Of a stretch of DNA of 64,000 nucleotides, positions 9,844 through 16,888 are shown one piece after another. The stretch is taken from positions 1 to 64,000 of the forward strand of contig NZ_JARXWF010000014.1 in the NCBI RefSeq assembly GCF_029892605.1, read 5' to 3'. The position numbers were made by a program, and so were the translations under genes. Source of the stretch: Parabacteroides sp. PM6-13 (GTDB lineage Bacteria > Bacteroidota > Bacteroidia > Bacteroidales > Tannerellaceae). How positions within the stretch are numbered: position 1 is the stretch's first letter; each line of letters opens with the position of its first letter. The notes under the pieces were generated by a model. It did not search any database. It saw only the letters and a list, made by a program, of their open reading frames with translations, and was not told the DNA's origin.

Positions 9844-9852
9844 ATTTTCGGC

Positions 9853-11490
9853 TTACTGTGAGACAGTTTCTATGTCAGATTCTTTTTTATTCGTTTCTAA
9901 TACGTTATCTATAAATTTTGCAATACGTTTTTCATTTACTTTCTTCCCTAATTCACAATCTTCATAAAAACAAGGAAATGATAGTGTTTCTCCCTTCTCA
10001 TTTAAGAATATCTTGTCATCAAAACCATAATCTTTGAAAACATCATTCCACAAGTAGAAGATAACTTTTGCAACAAAGGTTTCTGCTCTAATAATGCCAT
10101 TTTGTGCTTTTATGAAGAAATAGCCTAATTTTTTATCTTCAGAGTCAGTGGTAGAACCAATTTTCTTGTTTATTGCCTGTAAGAATTCCCACCAATCTCT
10201 TTCTTCACCATTTACTTCGATTTTCCATTTAAGAGAATCTCCATTGTGGTCAATCCCTTGAGTAATAGGGGTATATTGCCAATCCCAACGGCGCTTGAAA
10301 GCAGAATCAATAGGAAACAACGACTGGTCGCTTGTATTCATTGTGGCATATATATATAAATTTGAAGGAAGTAATAGGAGGTTTCCATTAAGCACCTCTT
10401 TTACAACATTATCATATTCTCCTTGATACATATTGTTGATATCCTCTTTTTGAGCATCATTTAATGAAGCCCCATCTCTTGCAAGCTCATCCTTTATAAA
10501 CTTGCTTAAGTCATTGTCTGCAACAATAGGATAATCTGAAAAACCAAGCCCGTTACGATCTAATAGTTGGAATAAATCACCAAATATTTGAGCACAATTA
10601 CCACGATTAATTTCTTCAATTATCAAGTATTGAGGGCTTGGGTAATTTTTCCAGGCCTTAATATATGCCTGCATAAACGATTGAGGAACAAATCTGTATG
10701 ATATCTTTGTTTCTTCTTTCCCATTGCTTATCACTCCTGTTTTCTCCATTGTTGGTTTATAAGCTCCAACGAAAGTGGAATAATCGCTATCTGGATGAAA
10801 AGTTGTTCTAGTATGAGACGCTTTTTCGGCCTTAATCCGAGTTTTTATCTCATGTGATTTACCTGTTCCAGGAGCTCCATAATATATGATCTGCTTAGAA
10901 AGGTTAGATACCTCCATGTCGCTTATACTAAAGTTATCAAAGAATGCTTTTTTATCATTCCTATTATAGATTTGTTTCATAATTATTTTGTAATTATTGT
11001 TTAATTTGGCTGTGTTATCATTATCAACTGTTATTATTTGAGAGTATTTATTTATTGTATTCCGTACAATATCAAGATTTCCCATCTCGTCAGAAAATAT
11101 TTCGTCTAGAGATGCCTTAAGATTATAAGAGCCTCCATGTTCCTCTAGTTTTTTTACTAATGCTTCAATAAGGTAGATTGGGTGGTCAAGAGTTCTTAGA
11201 CTCTTTGTATATGGATTAGGAACATAATATCTATGAATCCACATTTCCAAGTATGAAGTAGCTTCACTTTCCGCTATATCGTGTTCAAATCTAGGGGTAT
11301 AAGAATCTTTGTCTTTATCCTCAAAATAAAGTCCTAATTGACAAGCTAATTGGTATGGTGTTCGAAAAAAATCTTCATCCATTTCAAGTCGAAAGTCATT
11401 AGAAGACATAGATTTGTGTGGCAATATTGAAACTAGTTCACAAACAGTTTGTGGAGACGGGTTTCTCCATCGACATAATATATCAGCCAT
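9853..11490 (-). CDS. McrB-like GTPase restriction subunit (LlaJI R1)
   Basis: An AAA+ protein of 545 residues. Walker A is IIYYGAPGTGKSHEIK near residue 205. Walker B with the McrB signature is YLIIEEINRGNCAQIFGDLF near 290, and the sensor region YATMNTSDQSLFPIDSAFKRRW near 400 corresponds to the MNTxD motif typical of McrB GTPases. The first 190 residues are probably a target-recognition region and show no known motif. The start is placed at ATG 11490: the upstream in-frame codon at 11499 is TTG, and the ATG gives an 8-bp overlap with the end of the second methyltransferase. It would form the motor/specificity half of the endonuclease with the following gene. Confidence 0.85.
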   Translation of the reverse strand: MADILCRWRNPSPQTVCELVSILPHKSMSSNDFRLEMDEDFFRTPYQLACQLGLYFEDKDKDSYTPRFEHDIAESEATSYLEMWIHRYYVPNPYTKSLRTLDHPIYLIEALVKKLEEHGGSYNLKASLDEIFSDEMGNLDIVRNTINKYSQIITVDNDNTAKLNNNYKIIMKQIYNRNDKKAFFDNFSISDMEVSNLSKQIIYYGAPGTGKSHEIKTRIKAEKASHTRTTFHPDSDYSTFVGAYKPTMEKTGVISNGKEETKISYRFVPQSFMQAYIKAWKNYPSPQYLIIEEINRGNCAQIFGDLFQLLDRNGLGFSDYPIVADNDLSKFIKDELARDGASLNDAQKEDINNMYQGEYDNVVKEVLNGNLLLLPSNLYIYATMNTSDQSLFPIDSAFKRRWDWQYTPITQGIDHNGDSLKWKIEVNGEERDWWEFLQAINKKIGSTTDSEDKKLGYFFIKAQNGIIRAETFVAKVIFYLWNDVFKDYGFDDKIFLNEKGETLSFPCFYEDCELGKKVNEKRIAKFIDNVLETNKKESDIETVSQ

Positions 11491-12667
11491 TGTATGCAAT
11501 TTTAGTTATATCCATCTGTTTTAATAGAGCAATAAGTATATTGACTATAATGCTATTTCCGGCTTGTTTATAGCAAGCTGTATTTGATGTTACAATTTTA
11601 AAACTGTCATCAAATCCCATTAGGCGTAAACATTCTCTAGGAGAAAGTTTACGATAAAATCCTTTTGAATTATTATAATGAATTGTATTTGGCGCCATTG
11701 CGAGATTATCATTTTTTTTAATTAAACAATATTTCCCTATATTTTTCTGTACATAATAATTTTCCTCATAATCATTCACGTTGAAAATGTAGTCAATGTA
11801 TTTCGTCATGGTGTTGTCATGCGTGCCTAAAGGATGGAATACGAAATCGCCATGCCAATTAAATTGCTGATTGCGTTTTTGACATAACATAATATTTCCG
11901 TTTATTTGAGTATAACTTTTTTGACGGTTAATCGATCGTGTAACAAAATTGACACCTTTAGTTTTTAGAAATAACTTGTCATCTATATTGCGATCCAAAT
12001 AATCATACATTGTGGTTGTAAGCTGTATTGGTTTAGGGAATTTGAAATTTGTTTTTTTTCTAAAACCAATACAAAATAAACGTTCTCTACTTTGAGGAAT
12101 TCCATAATCTTTTCCATTCAAGATTTGGTAGTAGACATCATAGCCACAATCTGTCTCAAATGTCTTTTTGATGGTCTTCCATGTATTCCCTTTATCATGA
12201 CTTAGCATCCCTTTGACGTTTTCGAAAATAAACACTTTTGGTTGGCATTCAATAACTACTCTAGCAAATTCACTAAACAGAGTCCCTCTAGTGTCTTCAA
12301 ATCCGCCTCGTTTCCCTCTTATGGAAAATGCTTGACATGGAGCACCCCCGACGAATAAATCTATTTTGCCTTTATATGGTTTTGCATCGAAATTATGAAT
12401 GTCATTATGCCATCTACTTTCATCAATCTCATAGTTGGCCAAATAGGATTGTTTACAATCTTTGTCAATATCACCCGCAAATTGTATTTCATAGTTAAGT
12501 CCAAGCCTTTCGAAAGCATGCTCAATTGCTCCTATTCCACTAAACGAAGTCCCAAGGCGAATAGTGTGTTTAGAATAGCAGAAAGATTTCTTAGTCCAAT
12601 CGGATTCTGAAGCATCTATATTGGCTTTTGTGTTTTGTATGTTTTGCATTTTATTTTTCATTTTCAT
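11483..12667 (-). CDS. DNA cytosine-C5 methyltransferase, second (M2)
   Basis: The 394-residue protein contains the ordered m5C methyltransferase motifs: I LGTSFSGIGAIEHAFERLGL (about 37-56), IV GGAPCQAFSIRG with the catalytic Cys (about 107-118), VI FENVKGML (about 149), VIII QSRERLFCIGF (about 191) and X ACYKQAGNSIIVNIL near the C-terminus. It is clearly paralogous to the preceding gene, but the region between motifs VIII and IX, where target recognition lies, differs. LlaJI systems need two C5 methyltransferases because the recognition site is asymmetric; the tandem pair here fits that. It overlaps the first methyltransferase by 17 bp and the R1 gene by 8 bp. Confidence 0.93.
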   Translation of the reverse strand: MKMKNKMQNIQNTKANIDASESDWTKKSFCYSKHTIRLGTSFSGIGAIEHAFERLGLNYEIQFAGDIDKDCKQSYLANYEIDESRWHNDIHNFDAKPYKGKIDLFVGGAPCQAFSIRGKRGGFEDTRGTLFSEFARVVIECQPKVFIFENVKGMLSHDKGNTWKTIKKTFETDCGYDVYYQILNGKDYGIPQSRERLFCIGFRKKTNFKFPKPIQLTTTMYDYLDRNIDDKLFLKTKGVNFVTRSINRQKSYTQINGNIMLCQKRNQQFNWHGDFVFHPLGTHDNTMTKYIDYIFNVNDYEENYYVQKNIGKYCLIKKNDNLAMAPNTIHYNNSKGFYRKLSPRECLRLMGFDDSFKIVTSNTACYKQAGNSIIVNILIALLKQMDITKIAYNG

Positions 12668-13814
12668 CTATTCCATATTGTGTAATATCCAATTGCTTTA
12701 ATATAGCAATTAGGACATCTACAACTATGCTATTACCAGCTTCCATATAGGCTGCTGTATTTGATACTACAATTTTAAAATCATCTCGAAAACCCATTAA
12801 ACGCATACATTCACGAGGAGTTAGTTTTCTGATTCCATTAATTCCTTTTTCTTTTCGGAATGTCACATAATTATCCACTCCTGCTCTATGCATTTTATGC
12901 ATACTTTGCAATAGGGGACGAGCTACATCAAGATCTGTTTTTGTCGAAGTCTTAAATTTTTTAGTACCTCCTGCAAGCACATATTTTGCAACCTTTTCTG
13001 ATAAATAGTACTTGTCTTCGACTTCTTTTACCTGAAATATAAACTCATTAGAAACAGGGGTGATGCTTTTGTTCGCTATGGCATTTATTCTACTGATTGT
13101 TGGTGTTATGACCTTGACATTGTTTTCTTTATTGAAAAAAGGAGTGTTAATATAATCTTCCAAGAAATCATACATTTTGTAGCGTAATAGTATTGGAGTT
13201 GGATATTTGAATTGCGTTTTTTTTCTAAAGCCAATACAATATAACCGCTCACGATTTTGAGGAATGCCATAGTCTCGAGCATTGAGTAGCTGGAAATGAA
13301 CATCATATCCACAATAGTCTTTGAAAGTATTATAAATAACTTGCCAAGTTTTTCCATTATCATGGTTAAATAAGCCTTGAACGTTCTCGAAGATAAACAG
13401 TTTTGGTTTGCACTCTTTTACTACTCTAGCAAATTCATGGAATAAAGTTCCTCTTGTATCTTCGAAACCTAGTTGATTACCGACAATTGAGAACGCTTGG
13501 CATGGGGCTCCTCCTACTAATAAGTCAATTTTATTACGAAATGGTCTAGCATCGAAGTTTTGAATATCTGTGTGCCACCTGTCTTCTTGTATGTCAAAAT
13601 TGGCAAAATAAGTTTTTTTACAGTTAGCATCAATATCTCCAGCAAACTGTATTTGTGTATTCAGTTCTAATCGCTTAAATGCATACTCTATAGACCCAAT
13701 TCCACTGAACGTGGTTCCCAATCGAATAACTCTTTTGGGGAAAGCAAACTCTCGTTCCATCCAAGACAAACTACTATTATCTATATTGTTTTCTGTATTT
13801 TGTTGAATCATCAT
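12651..13814 (-). CDS. DNA cytosine-C5 methyltransferase, first (M1)
   Basis: The 387-residue enzyme shows motif I LGTTFSGIGSIEYAFKRL (about 33-50), motif IV GGAPCQAFSIVG (about 105), motif VI FENVQGLF, motif VIII QNRERLYCIGF and motif X AAYMEAGNSIVVDVL. It should place 5-methylcytosine on one strand of the site and protect host DNA from the co-encoded endonuclease. It is the first structural gene after the XRE regulator. The 141-bp gap before it contains two palindromes (13,833-13,844 and 13,856-13,871) that look like operators, so expression of the whole modification-restriction run may be set at this point. Confidence 0.93.
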   Translation of the reverse strand: MMIQQNTENNIDNSSLSWMEREFAFPKRVIRLGTTFSGIGSIEYAFKRLELNTQIQFAGDIDANCKKTYFANFDIQEDRWHTDIQNFDARPFRNKIDLLVGGAPCQAFSIVGNQLGFEDTRGTLFHEFARVVKECKPKLFIFENVQGLFNHDNGKTWQVIYNTFKDYCGYDVHFQLLNARDYGIPQNRERLYCIGFRKKTQFKYPTPILLRYKMYDFLEDYINTPFFNKENNVKVITPTISRINAIANKSITPVSNEFIFQVKEVEDKYYLSEKVAKYVLAGGTKKFKTSTKTDLDVARPLLQSMHKMHRAGVDNYVTFRKEKGINGIRKLTPRECMRLMGFRDDFKIVVSNTAAYMEAGNSIVVDVLIAILKQLDITQYGIDENEK

Positions 13815-13832
13815 TATTCCTTTTCTAATGTA

Positions 13833-13871
13833 AAGCTTAAGCTTGATTTGTAAATTAATGAAACTTCATTA
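13833..13871 (-). promoter_or_regulatory. Two operator-like palindromes before M1
   Basis: A perfect 12-bp palindrome AAGCTTAAGCTT lies at 13,833-13,844, 19 bp upstream of the M1 start. A second site, TAATGAA-AC-TTCATTA, lies at 13,856-13,871 with perfect 7-bp arms. They sit between the XRE-type regulator gene and the methyltransferase it precedes. This is the position of C-boxes in restriction systems controlled by C proteins. Binding is inferred only from symmetry and position. Confidence 0.45.
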
Positions 13872-13955
13872 GACCATACTACATAAAACCAGCTTGTTCA
13901 AAATCTAAATCCCCCTCTAGCAAAGAAAGATAATATTGGTATTTTTAAAGCCATA

Positions 13956-14162
13956 TCATTTTTTTTTAATTTTGTTTATTAATAGTTCTGACGCAGTTAC
14001 TCCTAAAATTTCTGCAATCTGGTGCAAAACCTCCAAACTTGGTTGCTGCCGGTTACAAGCATATGCATTTATAGAACTGAAACTTTTGCCAAGCTTTTCA
14101 GCTAACCACGTTTGCTTAATTCCTTTTTCGTCAAGTACTTCTTTTATTCTATTTAGTTCCAT
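13956..14162 (-). CDS. XRE family regulator, C-protein-like
   Basis: A 68-residue protein consisting of little more than one lambda-repressor-type helix-turn-helix: IKQTWLAEKLGKSFSSINAY (about 14-33) followed by NRQQPSLEVLHQIAEILGV (about 35-53). The ATG at 14,162 is preferred over a longer frame opening at 14,198, because the protein then begins MELNRIKEVLDEKGI, the usual beginning of this family in Bacteroidales. It lies just upstream of the methyltransferase-endonuclease run on the same strand, so it probably controls timing of methylation and restriction, as C proteins do. The palindromes at 13,833-13,871 are its likely targets. Role inferred from size, fold and place. Confidence 0.8.
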   Translation of the reverse strand: MELNRIKEVLDEKGIKQTWLAEKLGKSFSSINAYACNRQQPSLEVLHQIAEILGVTASELLINKIKKK

Positions 14163-14240
14163 TGGATTGTTTTTCAGTGAAACATATAAATTACGCACAC
14201 AAATATAGCGAAAAATATGCTATAAAAATGACTTCTCTTT

Positions 14241-14268
14241 TTTGTTTAGACAGATTAGCGTATCTTTG
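14241..14268 (+). promoter_or_regulatory. Candidate promoter for the structured RNA
   Basis: A Bacteroidales-type -7 box TATCTTTG lies at 14,261-14,268, with TTTG at 14,241-14,244. The 16-bp spacer is a little shorter than the usual 18-20. Transcription would start near 14,275 on the plus strand and run through the small hairpin at 14,283-14,296 and the large folded region at 14,330-14,442 into the gene at 14,501. Confidence 0.5.
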
Positions 14269-14329
14269 TATACAGAAAATAAGCGGATTATTCCGCAAAG
14301 ACATATTAACATAGCGTTCACATAAACCT

Positions 14330-14442
14330 CGAGCTGGAAAACTGGTAATTTGAGAGAAACGAGGAAACTGTGCAATGCTCATGCCGTATAGGCGTGGGCT
14401 TGCCTTGTTTCGTTTCTCGGGTATACCAGTACCTCCAGTTCG
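14330..14442 (+). ncRNA. Strongly structured candidate RNA / leader
   Basis: Four nested helices can be read directly: 14,330-14,338 with 14,434-14,442 (9 bp), 14,341-14,347 with 14,424-14,430 (7 bp, perfect), 14,354-14,362 with 14,410-14,418 (9 bp, perfect), and a terminal hairpin 14,377-14,385 with 14,391-14,399 around GTATA, supported by GCA/TGC at 14,372-14,374 and 14,401-14,403. The non-Watson-Crick pairs (14,333-14,439; 14,379-14,397; 14,382-14,394) are G-U on the plus strand but would be A-C on the minus strand, so a plus-strand transcript is indicated. It lies between a candidate promoter and a small conserved-looking gene. It may be a cis-acting leader or a separate RNA; no Rfam family was recognised. 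Confidence 0.6.
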
Positions 14443-14500
14443 GACTTGGTGAGTACCACGTCTTCTTTTTGTGGTTTTGTGAATGCACAAAACTGGCAAA

Positions 14501-14881
14501 ATGAAGCAAACATCAAAACAACTCCACCAGGAAAGCATTGACTACATAACTAACAATATCAATGCAAACACCACAGAAATACCCAAACATCTTTTGGAGT
14601 ATTGGCATACTTCTGAAGACGTTGATGTTTACAGCAAAAGTGATACTAGTATAAGCTTTTTCCTGATTTTTCTACATGCGATAGAAACCTATAACGAAAC
14701 ATTAGGGAAGAAAGTCGAACTTTCCTCTCTTAATGCTGCTGCAATGTTCGGACTGTTTCAAATTCTCATTGGACTTGAACTTGGAGTGGAAACCAAAGCG
14801 AAATGTGATCCAATTAATCTATTTGACTTCGAGAGTTATCCAAAGCAAATTCTCAAACTAGCATGGAATGGTTACCTGTAG
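14501..14881 (+). CDS. Hypothetical small soluble protein
   Basis: A 126-residue acidic protein starting at ATG 14,501 (MKQTSKQLHQESIDYI); an in-frame ATG at 14,483 would add six residues. Recognisable stretches are EIPKHLLEYWHTSEDVDV, a hydrophobic FFLIFLHAIETYNE, and IGLELGVETKAKCDPINLFD. No catalytic motif or signal peptide is seen and I do not recognise the family. It is the first gene after the folded RNA and is followed by a DUF1896-like gene 43 bp downstream on the same strand. That order suggests an operon of accessory genes typical of Bacteroidales mobile elements. Confidence 0.6.
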   Translation: MKQTSKQLHQESIDYITNNINANTTEIPKHLLEYWHTSEDVDVYSKSDTSISFFLIFLHAIETYNETLGKKVELSSLNAAAMFGLFQILIGLELGVETKAKCDPINLFDFESYPKQILKLAWNGYL

Positions 14882-14924
14882 GCAGGCATGAAGCAAACAG
14901 GATTAAAACAGTAAATAAATATAT

Positions 14925-15326
14925 ATGGAAAACGAACTGAATCTTCTTGATTTTTTTCAAAAGAGACTATTCTCTTATTTGAACGATTATCAGCCACAAA
15001 TGCTTAAGGATGATGATGTCAGAGAATTTATCGTTAAACGAGCAAACTTAGCTCATAGTGCTTATTTACAAAGTTCATCCAGAGGCGAACCTCATTACCT
15101 GGCGATGGAAGAAGCCAATGTAGTTCTTTATGAAGGACTTGAGTTCTCTCCAGTTTCATTCATTCAAGAGACATACGAAGAAGAAAAAAGAGGAATCCTT
15201 GATACAGATAAAGCCTTGGATATCTACTATAAAGCGAAGGGCTTATTTGCTCAATGTAGTGGTAACTTTGAAGAAGTTGAAGATGAAGTCAAATTGAAAG
15301 AGAGGTTAGTCTGCTTCTTTGCGTAA
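14925..15326 (+). CDS. DUF1896-like protein
   Basis: The 133-residue protein resembles DUF1896 proteins that recur on Bacteroidales conjugative and mobilizable elements. The N-terminus is LLDFFQKRLFSYLNDYQPQM, and the mid-region has AHSAYLQSSSRGEPHYLAMEEANVVLYEGLEFS, where a hydrophilic loop is followed by EEANxVLYxGLxFS. The C-terminal third is acidic and helical. The function of the family is not established. The gene lies 43 bp after the preceding hypothetical gene and 33 bp before a lipoprotein gene, all on the plus strand, so the three are probably co-transcribed cargo of the element. Confidence 0.65.
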   Translation: MENELNLLDFFQKRLFSYLNDYQPQMLKDDDVREFIVKRANLAHSAYLQSSSRGEPHYLAMEEANVVLYEGLEFSPVSFIQETYEEEKRGILDTDKALDIYYKAKGLFAQCSGNFEEVEDEVKLKERLVCFFA

Positions 15327-15359
15327 TTGTTTATATATCAAACTCAATAACATATTCTT

Positions 15360-15806
15360 ATGAAAAGTAAATTTTTAGTTGTAGCAGCATTGTGTATGGC
15401 GATTTTGTCCGGTTGTGGCGGTTCGGATGATAACGATCCAGTAGGAACAATTGGAGTACATAAAATCGTGGTCGAAGTGTCCGGGAGTGATGAAGTAGAT
15501 ATTTCTGTCGGTTTTCAGGATGCCAGTAATGCCAAACTTTACGATGGTAACGGGCAGTACAAAGGAACTCTCTATTCTGTAAATGATAAGCTAAAGAATG
15601 TAAAGAAAGTTGTTTGCAGTACAGATGCCAAAGGGAATAATTTATTTGTTCTGCTTACTATGATTAGCATCGATGAAGGAACAACATGCAGTTATTCTAT
15701 CAAAGCATACATCAATGATAAACTCGTTGATGAATTGAAAGGGGAGAAGACTTTTACATCTTCATCTATGTCTGAAATGGTTGAACTGTTTACTAATGAA
15801 AGGTGA
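15360..15806 (+). CDS. Putative lipoprotein, hypothetical
   Basis: The 148-residue product starts with a signal peptide and lipobox: FLVVAALCMAILSGCGGSDD, with the lipidated Cys at about residue 20. The following acidic stretch (GSDDNDP) resembles a Bacteroidetes lipoprotein export signal for surface display. The mature part is rich in beta-strand-like alternation and charged residues, with no known motif. It lies in the cargo segment of the mobile element behind the DUF1896-like gene. Function unknown; localisation to the outer membrane is a prediction from the N-terminus. Confidence 0.7.
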   Translation: MKSKFLVVAALCMAILSGCGGSDDNDPVGTIGVHKIVVEVSGSDEVDISVGFQDASNAKLYDGNGQYKGTLYSVNDKLKNVKKVVCSTDAKGNNLFVLLTMISIDEGTTCSYSIKAYINDKLVDELKGEKTFTSSSMSEMVELFTNER

Positions 15807-15890
15807 CCATGATTATTCCTATAGAGTTTAGTCAATATATTCGACATTAGGCGTTGCCTTAACTTACACAACTCAAATAAATCCAGCGAT

Positions 15891-16064
15891 ATGGAAATAA
15901 TATCAGCTACACAGTTTGCTCGTAGCATAAATGAATATCTTGATCTTGTTGAATCAGGCAAGACTATTGTCATCAAGAGGAAGAATGGGAAAATGTATAC
16001 CCTTGTTCTCTATCAGGAAAACAAAGATGCCGGAAATAACAAAATAGCCAGCATTCGTCTATGA
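15891..16064 (+). CDS. Phd/YefM-like antitoxin, small orphan
   Basis: A 57-residue protein. The sequence begins EIISATQFARSINEYLDL and continues with SGKTIVIKRKNGKMYTLV, which is the Phd/YefM pattern: an N-terminal strand, a helix ending in a linker, and a beta-hairpin carrying Lys/Arg. Phd proteins bind DNA as dimers and neutralise a partner toxin through their C-terminal tail; here the tail is very short. No toxin gene follows: the next frame (16,109) encodes a membrane protein. It is either an orphan antitoxin/regulator or half of a pair whose toxin is unrecognised. Confidence 0.6.
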   Translation: MEIISATQFARSINEYLDLVESGKTIVIKRKNGKMYTLVLYQENKDAGNNKIASIRL

Positions 16065-16073
16065 CTAATAGTT

Positions 16074-16105
16074 TATTTGCGCAAATACACATCTGCGTAT
16101 TTATA
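16074..16105. repeat. Palindrome and repeat upstream of membrane gene
   Basis: A perfect 14-bp palindrome TATTTGCGCAAATA lies at 16,074-16,087. It is followed by ATCTGCGTATTTATA at 16,091-16,105, which resembles the right arm of the inverted repeat at 16,462-16,475. Related sites occur on the other side of the 16,109-16,420 gene. Confidence 0.55.
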
Positions 16106-16108
16106 TAA

Positions 16109-16420
16109 ATGCACATTGCCATGTTAGAAACATTACACATTATATTCATCGTTTTTGTGATTGGCTATCTTGCCTACAAGATTATTCGCTTTACTTTTAA
16201 GTGGATCAGGAGTATTTACAGGCACTTTGTGTCAGGACAAAGAACAAGGGCTTTCTGGTTGTTGTTGAAAGGATTTATTGTCATAACCGTAATATGTGTT
16301 GCTGGCTATTACATCAAGGAAATAGTTATAGGACTGATAGCAATCTTCGTTGTATGTATGCATTGGGCGCAAAAAGATACTATAATTTACACCCATGACG
16401 AAAAAACGATAATAAAATAG
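16109..16420 (+). CDS. Small membrane protein, hypothetical
   Basis: The 103-residue protein has three hydrophobic segments: about 8-26 (IIFIVFVIGYLAYKII), about 50-66 (LLLKGFIVITVICVAGYYI) and about 68-85 (EIVIGLIAIFVVCM). A basic loop lies between the first and second. No family was recognised. The gene is flanked on both sides by related palindromes (16,074-16,105 and 16,428-16,498) that do not occur elsewhere in the window, so it may be a small self-contained module. It is convergent with the mobilization genes that follow. Confidence 0.5.
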   Translation: MHIAMLETLHIIFIVFVIGYLAYKIIRFTFKWIRSIYRHFVSGQRTRAFWLLLKGFIVITVICVAGYYIKEIVIGLIAIFVVCMHWAQKDTIIYTHDEKTIIK

Positions 16421-16427
16421 CAGGACC

Positions 16428-16498
16428 ATAAATACGTATCTGCGCAAATATGTAAATGTGTAGATACGTATTTATACAAATAACTATTTGCTCAAATA
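16428..16498. repeat. 14-bp perfect inverted repeat and palindrome
   Basis: ATAAATACGTATCT at 16,428-16,441 and its exact reverse complement at 16,462-16,475 flank a 20-bp spacer that contains another GCGCAAATA. A near-palindrome TATTTGCTCAAATA follows at 16,485-16,498 and overlaps the stop codon of the mobilization accessory gene (16,484). The region lies between two convergent genes and could act as a bidirectional terminator, but the lack of T-runs and the shared motifs with 16,074-16,105 suggest protein binding sites. Confidence 0.55.
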
Positions 16499-16876
16499 TC
16501 TGTTCTCGACAATCCGTTCTAATTTGCTTATTGTCTTCTGCTGTAGGCAGCAACTGATCCCGAAGGAGAGCGAAATGGCTATAAGAAAAACAATAAAGTA
16601 GAATCGTATTCTACTTTTACCAATAGATTTTTCCTCAACTTTTCTATCCGTCTCACATTTTTTCAGCATATTGATTATGATTTTTTGCGAATCATTCGTT
16701 ACCCGGATTCCTGTGTGTATACTGGCTAATGTCTTCTTTATTTCCGCATGAACTGCGCTCATGTCAAAACTGGGCATAGGTTTTTGTTCCGGATTGTTCT
16801 TGTCTTCATTTGCTTTTAATAGCAGCATGATCTCTTCGAGCATTAAAGCGATGGCATTAAATTCTTTATTATTCAT
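16484..16876 (-). CDS. Mobilization-operon accessory protein
   Basis: A 130-residue protein. The N-terminal two thirds is helical and charged (FNAIALMLEEIMLLLKANED, then AEIKKTLASIHTGI), followed by a single membrane segment near residues 95-113 (IRFYFIVFLIAISLSFGISCC) and a short helical tail. It begins 12 bp after the relaxase gene stop and is therefore the third gene of the mob operon. Small single-pass proteins in this position occur in Bacteroidales mobilizable elements and may assist relaxosome docking to the host conjugation machinery. The role is inferred from position only. Confidence 0.6.
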   Translation of the reverse strand: MNNKEFNAIALMLEEIMLLLKANEDKNNPEQKPMPSFDMSAVHAEIKKTLASIHTGIRVTNDSQKIIINMLKKCETDRKVEEKSIGKSRIRFYFIVFLIAISLSFGISCCLQQKTISKLERIVENRYLSK

Positions 16877-16888
16877 ATCTGTACTGTT

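Noticed and set aside
14191-14538. Open frames on the minus strand across the structured RNA region
   Set aside because: They lie over the helices and wobble pairs of the plus-strand RNA, have no start context, and the overlapping frames (14,191-14,538 and 14,318-14,509) cannot both be coding. Likely artefacts.
25-15856. Shared CGACATTAGG at 27-36 and 15,842-15,851 as an att pair
   Set aside because: Only 10 bp match, no integrase or boundary lies at either place, and the flanks differ.
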